The notes under the pieces are model-generated. The model had not been told where the DNA came from. It worked only from the letters and a program-made list of their open reading frames with translations, and ran no database searches. The position numbers and the translations under genes were made by a program. Shown here piece after piece: positions 1 to 7,517 of a stretch of DNA of 36,640 bases. The stretch comes from Clostridia bacterium (GTDB lineage: Bacteria > Bacillota > Clostridia > Oscillospirales > CAG-272): positions 1 to 36,640 of the forward strand of contig JAKSPU010000013.1 in the NCBI GenBank assembly GCA_024404505.1, written 5' to 3'. Within the stretch, counting starts at the first letter, position 1, and every line of letters begins with the position of its first letter.

Positions 1-1231
1 GGTCACGCATACAAGCGTACTCGACGAAGGTCTTGATGCTGTCCCAGACCTTCTCATACTCCTCACGCTGGGTGTCGCAGAGGGAGTTCAGCTTGTCGCT
101 GACCTTCTTGACGATATGCGCGGACACCTTGGACACATAGGTATTGTTCTGCAGGTAGCTGCGGGACACGTTCAGGGGCAGCTCGGGGCAGTCCAGCACA
201 CCCTTGAGCATGAGCAGGTACTCCGGAATGACCTCCTTGATGTTGTCCGCGACGAACACCTGATTGTAGTAAAGCTTGACCTGTCCCTCAATGGACTCAT
301 ACTCGTTCGAGAGCTTCGGGAAGTACAGGATGCCCTTGAAGTTCAGCGGGTAGTCGGCGTTGATGTGGATCCAGAACAGCGGCTCGCGGTAGTCGTGGAA
401 GACCTTGCGGTAGAACTCCTTATACTCCTCGGGCGTGCATTCGGACGGAGCCTTCTGCCACAGGGGATGGATATCGTTGACGGGCTTCGGTGCCTCCGGC
501 TCCTTTTTCTCCGTCTCTCCGCCGTCAGGCGTCTCGTCAGACGCTTCGTCGGACGTTTCGTCGGTCTCTTCATCCTTATCGGCGTCGGTGAAGTAGATCT
601 CGGTGGGCATGAAGGAGCAGTACTTGTCCAGCATCTCCTTGACCTTATAGGATTCAAGGTACGCCTCCTCCTCGTCGGAGACGTGCATGATGACGGTCGT
701 GCCGTGGCTGTCACGATCGGCGGGATACAGGTCGTAGGAGCCGTCGGCGTGGCAGATCCAGCGGAGCGCGGGTGCGCCGGTGCAGGACTTCGTCACGACC
801 TCAACGTCGTCCGCGACCATGAACGCGGAGTAGAAGCCGAGGCCGAAATGACCGATGATGCCGGTGCTGTTGCCGTCCTTCTGGTCGCCCTCGTACTTGT
901 TGATGAAGTCGACCGCGCCGGACAACGCGATGCTGCCGAGATACTTGAGCAGCTCCTCCTCGGTCATACCGATGCCGTTATCGGATACGGACAGCGTCCG
1001 GGCCGTTTTATCGACCGTGACGTCGATGCGGTAATCGGTTTCGTCGTCCTCTATTTCACCGAGAGATACGAGGCGCTTATGCTTGGTCACGGCGTCGGCT
1101 GCGTTGGACACGATCTCGCGGAGGAATATATCCTTCTCGGAATACAGCCACTTCTTGATAACCGGGAAAATGTGTGCAGTCTCGACGGAGATCCCGCCCC
1201 GTCTTGCGTTCGGATTGTCATTGGGATTCAT
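1..1231 (-). CDS. htpG: Molecular chaperone HtpG (Hsp90), C-terminal part missing
   Basis: This is the cytosolic Hsp90-family ATP-driven chaperone. About 410 residues are present, and the frame runs off the left edge, so the rest of the middle domain and the dimerisation domain lie outside. The N-terminal Bergerat ATPase fold is clear: E39 and N43 in EIVSNAADA, D84 in DNGIGM, and the lid glycine motif GHFGLGFYSAF near residues 128-137. The ATG at 1229-1231 follows AAGGAGATG, which fixes the start. Between the N-terminal and middle domains, at about residues 215-250, sits an acidic Glu/Asp/Thr/Ser-rich linker (ETDETSDEASDETPD and following). I believe this is longer than in typical bacterial HtpG and recalls the charged linker of eukaryotic Hsp90. 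The gene lies 99 bases downstream of the permease gene on the same strand. Identification is very secure. Confidence 0.97.
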   Translation of the reverse strand, partial: MNPNDNPNARRGGISVETAHIFPVIKKWLYSEKDIFLREIVSNAADAVTKHKRLVSLGEIEDDETDYRIDVTVDKTARTLSVSDNGIGMTEEELLKYLGSIALSGAVDFINKYEGDQKDGNSTGIIGHFGLGFYSAFMVADDVEVVTKSCTGAPALRWICHADGSYDLYPADRDSHGTTVIMHVSDEEEAYLESYKVKEMLDKYCSFMPTEIYFTDADKDEETDETSDEASDETPDGGETEKKEPEAPKPVNDIHPLWQKAPSECTPEEYKEFYRKVFHDYREPLFWIHINADYPLNFKGILYFPKLSNEYESIEGQVKLYYNQVFVADNIKEVIPEYLLMLKGVLDCPELPLNVSRSYLQNNTYVSKVSAHIVKKVSDKLNSLCDTQREEYEKVWDSIKTFVEYACMRD

Positions 1232-1252
1232 TGAAATACATCTCCTTGATTT

Positions 1253-1271
1253 GTGATATAGGTGTGATATA
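1253..1271 (-). promoter_or_regulatory. Tandem 8-bp repeat upstream of htpG
   Basis: Two copies of GTGATATA (plus-strand sense) at 1253-1260 and 1264-1271 have an 11-base period, 22 bases before the htpG start codon. On the minus strand they supply TATATC, which could act as a -10 element, but I see no good -35. They could be an operator or simply a weak promoter. No CIRCE element is visible. Confidence 0.25.
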
Positions 1272-1330
1272 TAGAACGGAAGCAGGCTGCCGCATGACGC
1301 GGGCGCCTGCCGCCGTCTGATAACGGATGA

Positions 1331-2908
1331 TCAGCCTTGCGCGGTCGGCCCGTGCCCGCTGTCGTCGGAATCCGACCCGCCGTAGGGTATATCGTCGATC
1401 CAGTCGGGCATTTCGGACACGTCGATGGAGCCGCCGTTGGTCTTCTTTTTGTTGCTCTTTTTGAACTGACTCTTGACCATGTTCACGACCCTGTCGACCT
1501 TCGGCTTGAGGGTGCCGTGTTCATACCGGTACCTGAGCGAGGAGTGCTCGTAGTACACGTCCAGCTCGGCGTTTCCGAGTGCGTCCTTGTCGTAGTAGTC
1601 CATGGTGTCGGTCGGCTCGCCGCGGGCCTCCAGCCTGCCCTCGATGTACTGCTTGAACAGCTCGATCAGGACGGCGAAGATCGGCACACCGATGATCATG
1701 CCCACGACGCCCCACAGCGCGCCGCCGATCGTGATGGCGATGAGGACGGACAGCGAGCTGATGCCCGTGTTGTCGCTGAGGATCTTGGGGATAATGATGT
1801 TTCCGTCGATCTGCTGGATGATGAGGATAAGCACGAGGAACCAGAATGCCTTGGTCGGGCTGGAGATCAGCACGATGAAGAACGAGGGGATCGCACCGAT
1901 GAACGGTCCGAAGAACGGGATGATATTGGTGATGCCGACGAAGGTGGCGATCAGCAGATTGTAGGGCGAAATGCGGAAGATAGCCATCAGGATATAGGTG
2001 ACGATGGCGACCAGCACGGAGTCGATGATGCTGCCGTAAATAAAGCCGCCGAAGGACTTATCCACAAGATGCACCACGTTGACGAGCTTCCGGTCGCGGT
2101 CCTCGGAAAGCATGGCCTTGCGGAATTTCTTGAGCTGCGCCCGTCTCTTTTCCTTGGAGGCGAGGATATAGCCGGCGACGAACAGGCTCAGGATGGCGTC
2201 CGTGACGGCAGCCAGCATATCTCTGGCGCTGCCGAACAGCATATCGAAGTTGACCAGCTTCTCCACCCACGGCTTGATGACCTGCGTGTACATATCCTCC
2301 ACGGAGCCGTACGTATTGTCGATCAGCTCGATCACCCGGTCTGTCGAGGAAATATCCAGGTTGATGGGCATATTGGCCGTCAGTTTATCGAGGACGATCT
2401 GAACGGAGGACAGCAGCGTATTCAGATATGATTCGTAGTTGTGGGTCAGATCCTTGAAGCTCTCGAGCAGCTGCGGGACGATCATCAGGATGATCAGTGC
2501 CACGATCAGAAGGGCTGTCAGGATCGTAAGAAACAGGGACAGTCCGCGGCGCATCCCGTCCTTTTTCATCTTGCGGAAAACACGATACTCGTAGAACTTC
2601 AGTATCGGGTTGCACAGGTAGGCGATGCAGGCGCCGACGATGATCGGCTCGAGGATGTTGAAGACCTTTCCGAACAGTTCGGTGACCGCCGTGAAGTTGA
2701 CGATCAGGTACAGGACCAGTGCCGTCACCGCGAGGACGACGAACACGATCGTCTTTTTCTCCGCCTGCGCCCAGAAGGAGCGGAACCGGCTCGACCGACG
2801 CCCGCGCTTGTCCGCTTCAGTTCCTGCCTCCCCGGACGGCGCGGAGTCATATTCGGGTGCTGCGTCTTCCGGCTTCAGCTTGGTTTCATCTATATCCTGT
2901 GTCGTCAT
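1331..2908 (-). CDS. AI-2E family transporter (PerM/YdiK-like permease)
   Basis: This 525-residue polytopic membrane protein belongs to the AI-2E/PerM family. Members include the proposed autoinducer-2 exporter TqsA and Na+/H+ antiporters, so the substrate here is open. Residues 1-45 are hydrophilic. A transmembrane hairpin follows at about 52-100, then a long soluble segment, then a C-terminal cluster of helices carrying the family signatures GITNIIPFFGPFIGAIP and DGNIIIPKILSDNTGIS. About 95 residues after the last helix form a charged cytoplasmic tail with a Lys-rich stretch. The start at 2908 has AAAGGAG six bases upstream. The gene follows the hydrolase gene by 71 bases without a terminator, so it is probably the last gene of the operon starting at 4651. 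An imperfect GC-rich hairpin (1282-1310) lies just after its stop. Confidence 0.93.
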   Translation of the reverse strand: MTTQDIDETKLKPEDAAPEYDSAPSGEAGTEADKRGRRSSRFRSFWAQAEKKTIVFVVLAVTALVLYLIVNFTAVTELFGKVFNILEPIIVGACIAYLCNPILKFYEYRVFRKMKKDGMRRGLSLFLTILTALLIVALIILMIVPQLLESFKDLTHNYESYLNTLLSSVQIVLDKLTANMPINLDISSTDRVIELIDNTYGSVEDMYTQVIKPWVEKLVNFDMLFGSARDMLAAVTDAILSLFVAGYILASKEKRRAQLKKFRKAMLSEDRDRKLVNVVHLVDKSFGGFIYGSIIDSVLVAIVTYILMAIFRISPYNLLIATFVGITNIIPFFGPFIGAIPSFFIVLISSPTKAFWFLVLILIIQQIDGNIIIPKILSDNTGISSLSVLIAITIGGALWGVVGMIIGVPIFAVLIELFKQYIEGRLEARGEPTDTMDYYDKDALGNAELDVYYEHSSLRYRYEHGTLKPKVDRVVNMVKSQFKKSNKKKTNGGSIDVSEMPDWIDDIPYGGSDSDDSGHGPTAQG

Positions 2909-2979
2909 TTCAGGCTCCTTTCATTCGTTACGGTCTCGGTCGGACGCCGCTTGCACGGCATCACTTCTTTTTCAACCTT

Positions 2980-4044
2980 TCAGCCTTTCAAACGGTCGTC
3001 CCACTTGTCGAAGAACGCCAGCGTCCGTTTCTGATAGGTATCGGTATCCACGAGATAACTCGTCCCGTGGTTGGCGCCATGGACGATCAGGATCTCGCAG
3101 GGCGCGCAGCAGGCCATGTAATTCTCCATGCTCATCCGCACCGGGACGAAGTCGTCCTCGTCACCGTGGATGAAGAACACGGGGATCTCGGTGTCCTTCT
3201 CCATCGCGATCAATGTGGAATACTCGTCAAAGTCGAAGCCCTCACGCAGCTTGCAGTTGAGGTTGACCGCCGCCATGGTGACGTCGGTAGCTTTGCCCAT
3301 CAGACCGCTGATGCTCGAGGAAATGATCTCGGCCGGACTCGTATAGCCGCAGTCCGCGATGATGGCCGTCACCTTGTCGGCGATGGGATCTCCGGCGCAC
3401 ATCAGCACCGTGGCGGCGCCCATGGAGATGCCGCACAGGTACAGGGGAAGCTCCGGATGCACCGAGCGGGCGTATTCGATCCAATCCAGCACGTCAAAGC
3501 GTTCCCGGATGCCGTACGAGATCAGCTTGCCCTCACTCTCGCCGTGGCACCGCTGCTCGACGTACAGCACCTCGCTGCCGCAGTCGCGGTAAAAGGGTGC
3601 GCTGACGCCGAAATCGGATTTCCATCCGCCGTGCCAGCCGTGGACCATGATCAGCATCCGCCGGGGCGACTCGGTATGCAGCCAGTGACCCTTAAGCGTC
3701 AGCCCGTCCCGGTTGACGATGGACGTCTCCTCCGTCGGCAGGCTGTCCATGATCCGGACGGATTCCTCTGTCGTCTGCTGCTCGGTGGACACATCGGACA
3801 GGGCGCGGGAGACCAGCAGATCCATGACCTTGTTCTTCCTGCGTGCGACGGCGGTGGTCACGACCTCGGTGTACAGAGCGGCAGCTCCGGCGGCGAGGCA
3901 TCCGGCCGACAATGCGGCCAGCTTGAGCGGGACGAGGCGGGAGCGTCTGCGCTTCCGGGACGCGGTCCCGGTCTTTTGGGTATTCGTACTCGTATTCGTT
4001 CGCTTCACGCCTGCGGCGCTTTTCGCTTCATTCGTCTTTTTCAT
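2980..4044 (-). CDS. Membrane-anchored alpha/beta hydrolase
   Basis: This 354-residue serine hydrolase has the alpha/beta fold and resembles the BAAT/dipeptidyl-peptidase IV-like YqkD/YfhR group. Counting from the chosen start, the nucleophile elbow is GISMG with Ser207, the acid is Asp297 in HGDEDDFVP, and the base is His326 in GANHG. An oxyanion-type HGWHGG lies near 135-140. The N-terminus is strongly basic (RKRRRSR) and is followed by one hydrophobic segment (about 38-58), which suggests a membrane anchor with the catalytic domain outside. The frame is open back to 4122, but GAAGAG followed by ATG at 4044 makes that the better start; it overlaps the preceding gene by 17 bases (translational coupling). 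The substrate is unknown. Confidence 0.88.
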   Translation of the reverse strand: MKKTNEAKSAAGVKRTNTSTNTQKTGTASRKRRRSRLVPLKLAALSAGCLAAGAAALYTEVVTTAVARRKNKVMDLLVSRALSDVSTEQQTTEESVRIMDSLPTEETSIVNRDGLTLKGHWLHTESPRRMLIMVHGWHGGWKSDFGVSAPFYRDCGSEVLYVEQRCHGESEGKLISYGIRERFDVLDWIEYARSVHPELPLYLCGISMGAATVLMCAGDPIADKVTAIIADCGYTSPAEIISSSISGLMGKATDVTMAAVNLNCKLREGFDFDEYSTLIAMEKDTEIPVFFIHGDEDDFVPVRMSMENYMACCAPCEILIVHGANHGTSYLVDTDTYQKRTLAFFDKWDDRLKG

Positions 4045-4651
4045 GTTTCTCTTCATTCTCCTCGGGAGCGGGGACTTGGGCATCGGAAACCGGGTCGGTC
4101 CCGGCTGCCGTCGCGGCGGCATACTCTCTAGCCTCCCGGCCGGCTCTCGCGCCGTGATACAGGCCGAGCAGCATCAGCGGAACGGTCAGGCGGATGAACC
4201 ATTCGGTGGCTCGCAGCATGACGGTCTTGTCCACGCCGCCGGGCGTGCGGGGATAGTGGTCGCCGGTACCCGGTACGAGCGCGGCCAGCGCGGCTTCGTG
4301 CTCCGTGATGCTGTAATGCCGGACGTATGGCAGAAGCACCGCGTAGACCAGCACGGCGATCAATACGATCTCCCACATTTTTTCGCGCTGCATCACACCG
4401 TCACCGTTCTCGTCCTTGCGGTAGACGCAGTATTGGAACACACACAGCGTGATGAAGGGGAGCATGAAGGCCAGCTGACCTCCGATCCACGCGCAGCTTT
4501 TATGATCGATCTCGGTGAGATATTTGATGAAGTCGGGAAAGACCGTTTGGTGAGCGTACAACTCAACGGCCATCAGCAGCGTGACTAGCAGACTGAACAG
4601 GATGACGCGTACCGGGCTTACCTTTCTTCGATTGAGTGTGCTGTCAGGCAT
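4028..4651 (-). CDS. Multi-span membrane protein of unknown function
   Basis: This 207-residue protein has about four hydrophobic segments: near residues 15-33 (VILFSLLVTLLMAVELYA), 56-75, 95-113 (IVLIAVLVYAVLLPY) and 153-170. It ends in a highly acidic tail (EENEEKHEKDE). I do not recognise the family. The frame is open to an ATG at 4678, but GGAGG eight bases before the ATG at 4651 selects the shorter form. It heads an operon with the hydrolase (overlapping stop and start) and probably the AI-2E permease. The promoter at 4698-4726 is appropriately placed. Confidence 0.8.
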   Translation of the reverse strand: MPDSTLNRRKVSPVRVILFSLLVTLLMAVELYAHQTVFPDFIKYLTEIDHKSCAWIGGQLAFMLPFITLCVFQYCVYRKDENGDGVMQREKMWEIVLIAVLVYAVLLPYVRHYSITEHEAALAALVPGTGDHYPRTPGGVDKTVMLRATEWFIRLTVPLMLLGLYHGARAGREAREYAAATAAGTDPVSDAQVPAPEENEEKHEKDE

Positions 4652-4697
4652 CGGGGAGACCTCCGTTTTTCGGTACAAAACCTATTTATTCAGTATT

Positions 4698-4726
4698 ATT
4701 ATAACACAGGATCGCCGACTTGTCCA
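4698..4726 (-). promoter_or_regulatory. Sigma-A-type promoter for the 4651-1331 operon
   Basis: On the minus strand TGGACA (4721-4726) and TATAAT (4698-4703) are separated by exactly 17 bases. The predicted transcript starts near 4691, about 40 bases before the chosen ATG at 4651. Confidence 0.8.
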
Positions 4727-4815
4727 TAGGAATATCTAAAAATTAAAGAATATTACAATAATTCACATAAACAGACTTCGCCATAAAAAAGCAAAAAATA
4801 TTTTTTCAAAACCTA

Positions 4816-4844
4816 TTGACAAAGCGGGCCAATTGTTGTATAAT
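4816..4844 (+). promoter_or_regulatory. Strong consensus promoter for rplJ-rplL
   Basis: TTGACA (4816-4821) and TATAAT (4839-4844) are both perfect consensus with a 17-base spacer. The 75 bases upstream (4736-4812) are extremely A/T-rich with phased A tracts, consistent with an UP element. This is what one expects for a ribosomal protein operon. Confidence 0.93.
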
Positions 4845-4850
4845 AACCGA

Positions 4851-5114
4851 GTCCGTGTGAGCGGCTCTTTTGATACGCGCACACATCAATCATCTTAAGA
4901 CAGCAGGTTCCCGTAAAAGCATCCGCTTCCCTGCCGAGGAGTCATATGTCAGCTTCCTTCCTGTCGGGAGGTCGCTTTGTGTGGTCTTTCTTCGGCGTGC
5001 TGCGCGTGCGGTACGGGAGAAAGATCTTTTTTGCACCGTTCGGTGCCCCGACCGCCAGGTCGGGTGCTGCCCCGCGCGGCAGCAGCCAAAATCACATGGG
5101 AGGTGAAACACAAA
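4851..5114 (+). ncRNA. Structured 5' leader of rplJ (candidate L10 leader)
   Basis: About 264 untranslated bases separate the promoter from the rplJ start codon. The 3' half contains three back-to-back perfect stem-loops: GCACC-GTTC-GGTGC (5033-5046, adjoining bases 5047-5064), CCCGACC-GCCA-GGTCGGG (5047-5064) and TGCTGCC-CCGCGC-GGCAGCA (5065-5084). The ribosome site GGGAGGTG comes right after. In Firmicutes, the L10(L12) complex represses its own operon by binding an rplJ leader RNA (Rfam family L10_leader); position and structure suggest the same here, though I cannot show the kink-turn binding site. A reading frame crosses the leader but has no ribosome site and runs through the hairpins into rplJ in frame, so I treat it as non-coding. 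No other gene is visible in 4680-5114. Confidence 0.65.
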
Positions 5115-5645
5115 ATGCCGAGTAATGCTATTCTGGAGCAGAAGCAGAAGATCGTTGCCGACCTGGTCGACCTGATCAAGGGGTCCGCGTCCGGCGTGAT
5201 CGTCAACTATCAGGGTATCACCGTGGAAAACGATACCGCTCTGCGTAAGGCTCTCCGCGAGGCCGGCGTCAAGTACATGGTCGTCAAGAACACCATGACC
5301 GGTCGTGCCTGCGAGATCTGCGGTTACGGTGACCTCAAGGCAAGCCTCAACGGTATGACCGCTATCGCTATCAGCGAGAAGGATGCCGTGGCTCCCGCCA
5401 AGATCCTGAAGGAGTACGACGAGAAGATCGAGTCCTTCAAGATCGTCGCCGGTTACTGCGACGGTCAGTGCCTCGACGCCGACGGCGTCAAGGAGCTGGC
5501 TTCCATTCCTTCCAAGGAAGTGCTTATCGCCAAGTTCCTCGGAAGCATCCAGTCCCCGATCTACAAGTTCGCTTACGCGATCAAGTCCGTGGCCGAGAAG
5601 ATGGAGGCTCCCGCAGAGGAGACCGCCGCTCCCGCAGAGGCTTAA
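5115..5645 (+). CDS. rplJ: 50S ribosomal protein L10
   Basis: L10 anchors the L7/L12 stalk to 23S rRNA in the large subunit. The 176-residue product has the expected length. The N-terminal domain carries GVIVNYQGITV, then the family core ALREAGVKYMVVKNTM (about residues 45-60). Asn-Gly-Met-Thr-Ala follows in the middle, and a C-terminal helix binds L12 dimers (about 150-166) before an Ala/Glu-rich tail. The ATG at 5115 is preceded by GGGAGGTG. It is transcribed with rplL and has no rplK, rplA or nusG upstream. Confidence 0.98.
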   Translation: MPSNAILEQKQKIVADLVDLIKGSASGVIVNYQGITVENDTALRKALREAGVKYMVVKNTMTGRACEICGYGDLKASLNGMTAIAISEKDAVAPAKILKEYDEKIESFKIVAGYCDGQCLDADGVKELASIPSKEVLIAKFLGSIQSPIYKFAYAIKSVAEKMEAPAEETAAPAEA

Positions 5646-5666
5646 TGTCCGCTTAAGTGCCTGAGC

Positions 5667-5729
5667 CGGCCGATCGGCCGTTCAGAAGCCCTCCGGGCTC
5701 CCGCCCGGAACACACTCCGTCCACCGGAG
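5667..5729 (+). promoter_or_regulatory. Three stem-loops in the rplJ-rplL spacer
   Basis: The 117-base spacer holds a 14-base perfect palindrome (CGGCCGATCGGCCG, 5667-5680), TCCGGGC-TCCC-GCCCGGA (5692-5709) and CTCCG-TCCAC-CGGAG (5715-5729). None has a U tract, so they are not terminators. They may stabilise or process the mRNA so that L12, needed in several copies per ribosome, is made in excess. Confidence 0.5.
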
Positions 5730-5762
5730 AACACAAAAATTACATTTCAGGAGGATAATGAA

Positions 5763-6146
5763 ATGGCAAGCGAGAAGATTACCGCTATTGTTGAAGAGAT
5801 CAAGGGCCTGACCATTCTTGAGCTCAATGAGCTGGTCAAGGCTGTCGAGGAGGAGTTCGGCGTATCCGCTGCTGCTCCCGTTGCTGTTGCAGGCGCCGGC
5901 GCTGCCGCTGCCGCTGCTCCCGCTGAGGAAGAGAAGACCGAGTTTGACGTCGTGCTGACCGGCTTCGGTGACAAGAAGCTGGGCGTCATCAAGGTCGTCC
6001 GCGAGATCACCGGTCTCGGCCTGAAGGAAGCTAAGGACCTCGTCGAGGGTTGCCCCAAGGCTGTCAAGGAAGCCGTTGCCAAGGACGAAGCAGAGAAGAT
6101 CAAGGAGCAGCTGGTTGCCGCCGGCGCTACCGTCGAGATCAAGTAA
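5763..6146 (+). CDS. rplL: 50S ribosomal protein L7/L12
   Basis: This is the multi-copy stalk protein that recruits translational GTPases. The 127-residue product has the N-terminal dimerisation domain ([19 protein letters not shown]), an Ala/Pro hinge (about residues 38-58, [16 protein letters not shown]) and the C-terminal factor-binding domain with [20 protein letters not shown]. The length is slightly above the usual 120-125. AGGAGG lies at 5751-5756, ahead of the ATG, and a strong terminator follows. Confidence 0.98.
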   Translation: MASEKITAIVEEIKGLTILELNELVKAVEEEFGVSAAAPVAVAGAGAAAAAAPAEEEKTEFDVVLTGFGDKKLGVIKVVREITGLGLKEAKDLVEGCPKAVKEAVAKDEAEKIKEQLVAAGATVEIK

Positions 6147-6163
6147 TTTCGTCTCTCATATCG

Positions 6164-6187
6164 CTCCGGGTCCCCGCGGACCCGGAG
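6164..6187 (+). other. Stem-loop after rplL
   Basis: CTCCGGGTCC (6164-6173), a CCGC loop and GGACCCGGAG (6178-6187) form a perfect 10-bp stem with no U run after it. It lies between the rplL stop and the true terminator and may protect the mRNA 3' end. Confidence 0.5.
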
Positions 6188-6211
6188 CCTGCAATCAAAA
6201 ACCTGCTGTGC

Positions 6212-6238
6212 AAAAAGCCCGTGTACACGGGCTTTTTT
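6212..6238 (+). terminator. Intrinsic terminator of rplJ-rplL
   Basis: The stem GCCCGTG (6217-6223), loop TA, and CACGGGC (6226-6232) is extended by A5 on the left and T6 (6233-6238) on the right. This is a textbook Rho-independent terminator, 65 bases after the rplL stop. Confidence 0.95.
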
Positions 6239-6274
6239 GTTTTGCTTTATTGACGGGCAACCCAAGTATAATCT

Positions 6275-6330
6275 CGGGGAGGGACGGGGAAAACCACCTC
6301 AAACGCCGAAGTTCCCCTGTCCCCTCCCCG
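6275..6330. repeat. G-rich/C-rich imperfect inverted repeat
   Basis: The left arm, about 6275-6292 (CGGGGAGGGACGGGGAA), pairs with the right arm 6312-6330 (ending CCCCTCCCCG), with two single-base bulges and a spacer of about 20 bases. There is no coding potential I trust in 6247-6480. The region lies between two converging operons and appears to consist of repeat DNA. Confidence 0.55.
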
Positions 6331-6391
6331 GACAAAACGCCGGGCAAACACCAATTTATAAAGAACCATTATTTTTCTCATTCCCTGCCCC

Positions 6392-6470
6392 AAAGTTCTT
6401 GAAAGGATGAGGGGGGTGCAGGGGGGAGAAGGGAAACTTCTTTCAAGAAGTTTCCCTGCTCCCCCCTGCA
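6392..6470. repeat. Dispersed hairpin repeat, copy 1 (near-perfect 54-base palindrome)
   Basis: The arms 6417-6442 and 6445-6470 are 26 bases each with one mismatch and a two-base loop. Each contains a G6/C6 run plus the core GGGAAACTTCTT. The flanking sequence AAAGTTCTTGAAAGGA (6392-6407) belongs to the element. In reverse complement, the order of core hairpin then TCCTTTCAAGAACTTT matches the element at 21843-21892. The palindrome ends 10 bases before the stop codon of the minus-strand dehydrogenase gene, so it may also serve as its terminator. Confidence 0.7.
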
Positions 6471-6480
6471 AACTGCAATT

Positions 6481-7431
6481 TTATACTAAATCCACGCGGT
6501 TCCGTATCTCTCCGCGGAAGAATGCCTGCATATTGAGGATCATTTCGCGGAGGCAGCGTTCGCGGGCCTCGACGGCGCCCCACGACATATGGGGTGTGAG
6601 CAGGACGTTGTCCAACCCTGCGATGGCGGTGAACGGGTGAGCTTCCGGGTACGGCTCGACGGAGTAGACGTCCGCTCCGAAGCCGCCGAGATGACCGGAA
6701 AGCACCGCGTCCGCGACAGCCTTCTCGTCCGTGACGGCGCCGCGGGCCATATTCACGAGGATCGCCCCCGGCTTCATGACCGCCAGCTCGGCTGCGCCGA
6801 TCAGACCGCGGGTCGTATCGTTCAGCGGCGTGTGGATCGTCACAACGTCACTTTCACGCAGCAGCGTATCGAGGTCCACGCTCTGCCCGTCCGGGTGACG
6901 GCGGCAGGTCAGCACGCTGCAGCCCAGCGCCGCGGCCACAGCCGCGACCTTCGATCCGATCTTGCCCGCGCCCAGCACGCCCCACGTCATGCCCGCGGCC
7001 TCGTGATAGGCGGGCGTCAGCCGGTTGGCCGTCCCGCCGCGCGTGTAAGCGCCGCTGCGGGTGACCTCGCAGTAGGCAGGCAGATGGCTGATCAGCGACA
7101 AAACCAACCCCACGGTCACCTGCGCCACGCTGTCGGTCGAGTAACCGCGGACATTCGCCACGGCCACACCGTGCGTCCGGCAGACGGTCAGGTCCACGTT
7201 GTCGAAACCGGTCGCGGCGATGCAAATGATCCCCGGCTCGTGACCGGCAGGCGGCATCTGCGCCTCCCCGATCTTCACCTTGTTCAGGATCACCGCGCCC
7301 GCATCTGCGATGCGGTCCCGCACCTCGTCCGGCGCGGAACGTGCGTATACCTCCACGTCACCCTCAAGCGACAGGGGCGACAGATCCAGATCCTCGCCGA
7401 GCGTGGCGGCGTCCAGCACAACGATCTTCAT
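6481..7431 (-). CDS. D-isomer-specific 2-hydroxyacid dehydrogenase
   Basis: This 316-residue cytosolic NAD(P)-dependent oxidoreductase interconverts a 2-keto acid and a D-2-hydroxy acid. It most resembles the hydroxypyruvate reductase/glycerate dehydrogenase branch, but the substrate is inferred only. The Rossmann motif is GAGKIG (154-159). The catalytic triad is R230 (NMARGAV), E259 (VEPYPE) and H281 (TPHMSW). ATGFDNVD at 73-80 is a family signature. The length is standard. The start has AAGGAG 14 bases upstream and a nearer AAGG. A terminator (7484-7517) isolates it from the upstream gene, so it probably has its own promoter, which I could not identify. Confidence 0.93.
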   Translation of the reverse strand: MKIVVLDAATLGEDLDLSPLSLEGDVEVYARSAPDEVRDRIADAGAVILNKVKIGEAQMPPAGHEPGIICIAATGFDNVDLTVCRTHGVAVANVRGYSTDSVAQVTVGLVLSLISHLPAYCEVTRSGAYTRGGTANRLTPAYHEAAGMTWGVLGAGKIGSKVAAVAAALGCSVLTCRRHPDGQSVDLDTLLRESDVVTIHTPLNDTTRGLIGAAELAVMKPGAILVNMARGAVTDEKAVADAVLSGHLGGFGADVYSVEPYPEAHPFTAIAGLDNVLLTPHMSWGAVEARERCLREMILNMQAFFRGEIRNRVDLV

Positions 7432-7483
7432 AAGCTTATCCTTATCTCCTTAACAGTTTACAATCGGGATCGACAGGCATATC

Positions 7484-7517
7484 AAAAAACCGGGACGGCA
7501 AAACGACCGTCCCGGTT
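7484..7517 (-). terminator. Terminator after the 11-residue-repeat protein gene
   Basis: The 11-bp stem AACCGGGACGG (7488-7498) / CCGTCCCGGTT (7507-7517) has an 8-base loop. Reading the minus strand, a run of six T follows (7484-7489), so it terminates transcription from 7584-8078. Confidence 0.9.

Noticed and set aside
116..1234. Long open frame on the plus strand opposite htpG
   Set aside because: It is antisense to a conserved chaperone gene; GC-rich codon usage keeps the opposite frame open. No ribosome site and no recognisable protein.
4977..5114. N-terminal extension of L10 (in-frame ATG at 4977)
   Set aside because: It would translate through three leader hairpins; the conserved L10 start with a strong ribosome site is at 5115.
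6247..6640. Short frames with GKLL-RSF-PAPPC-like sequence in the repeat region
   Set aside because: They are translations of the inverted repeat on both strands, which gives similar peptides in both directions; not genes.
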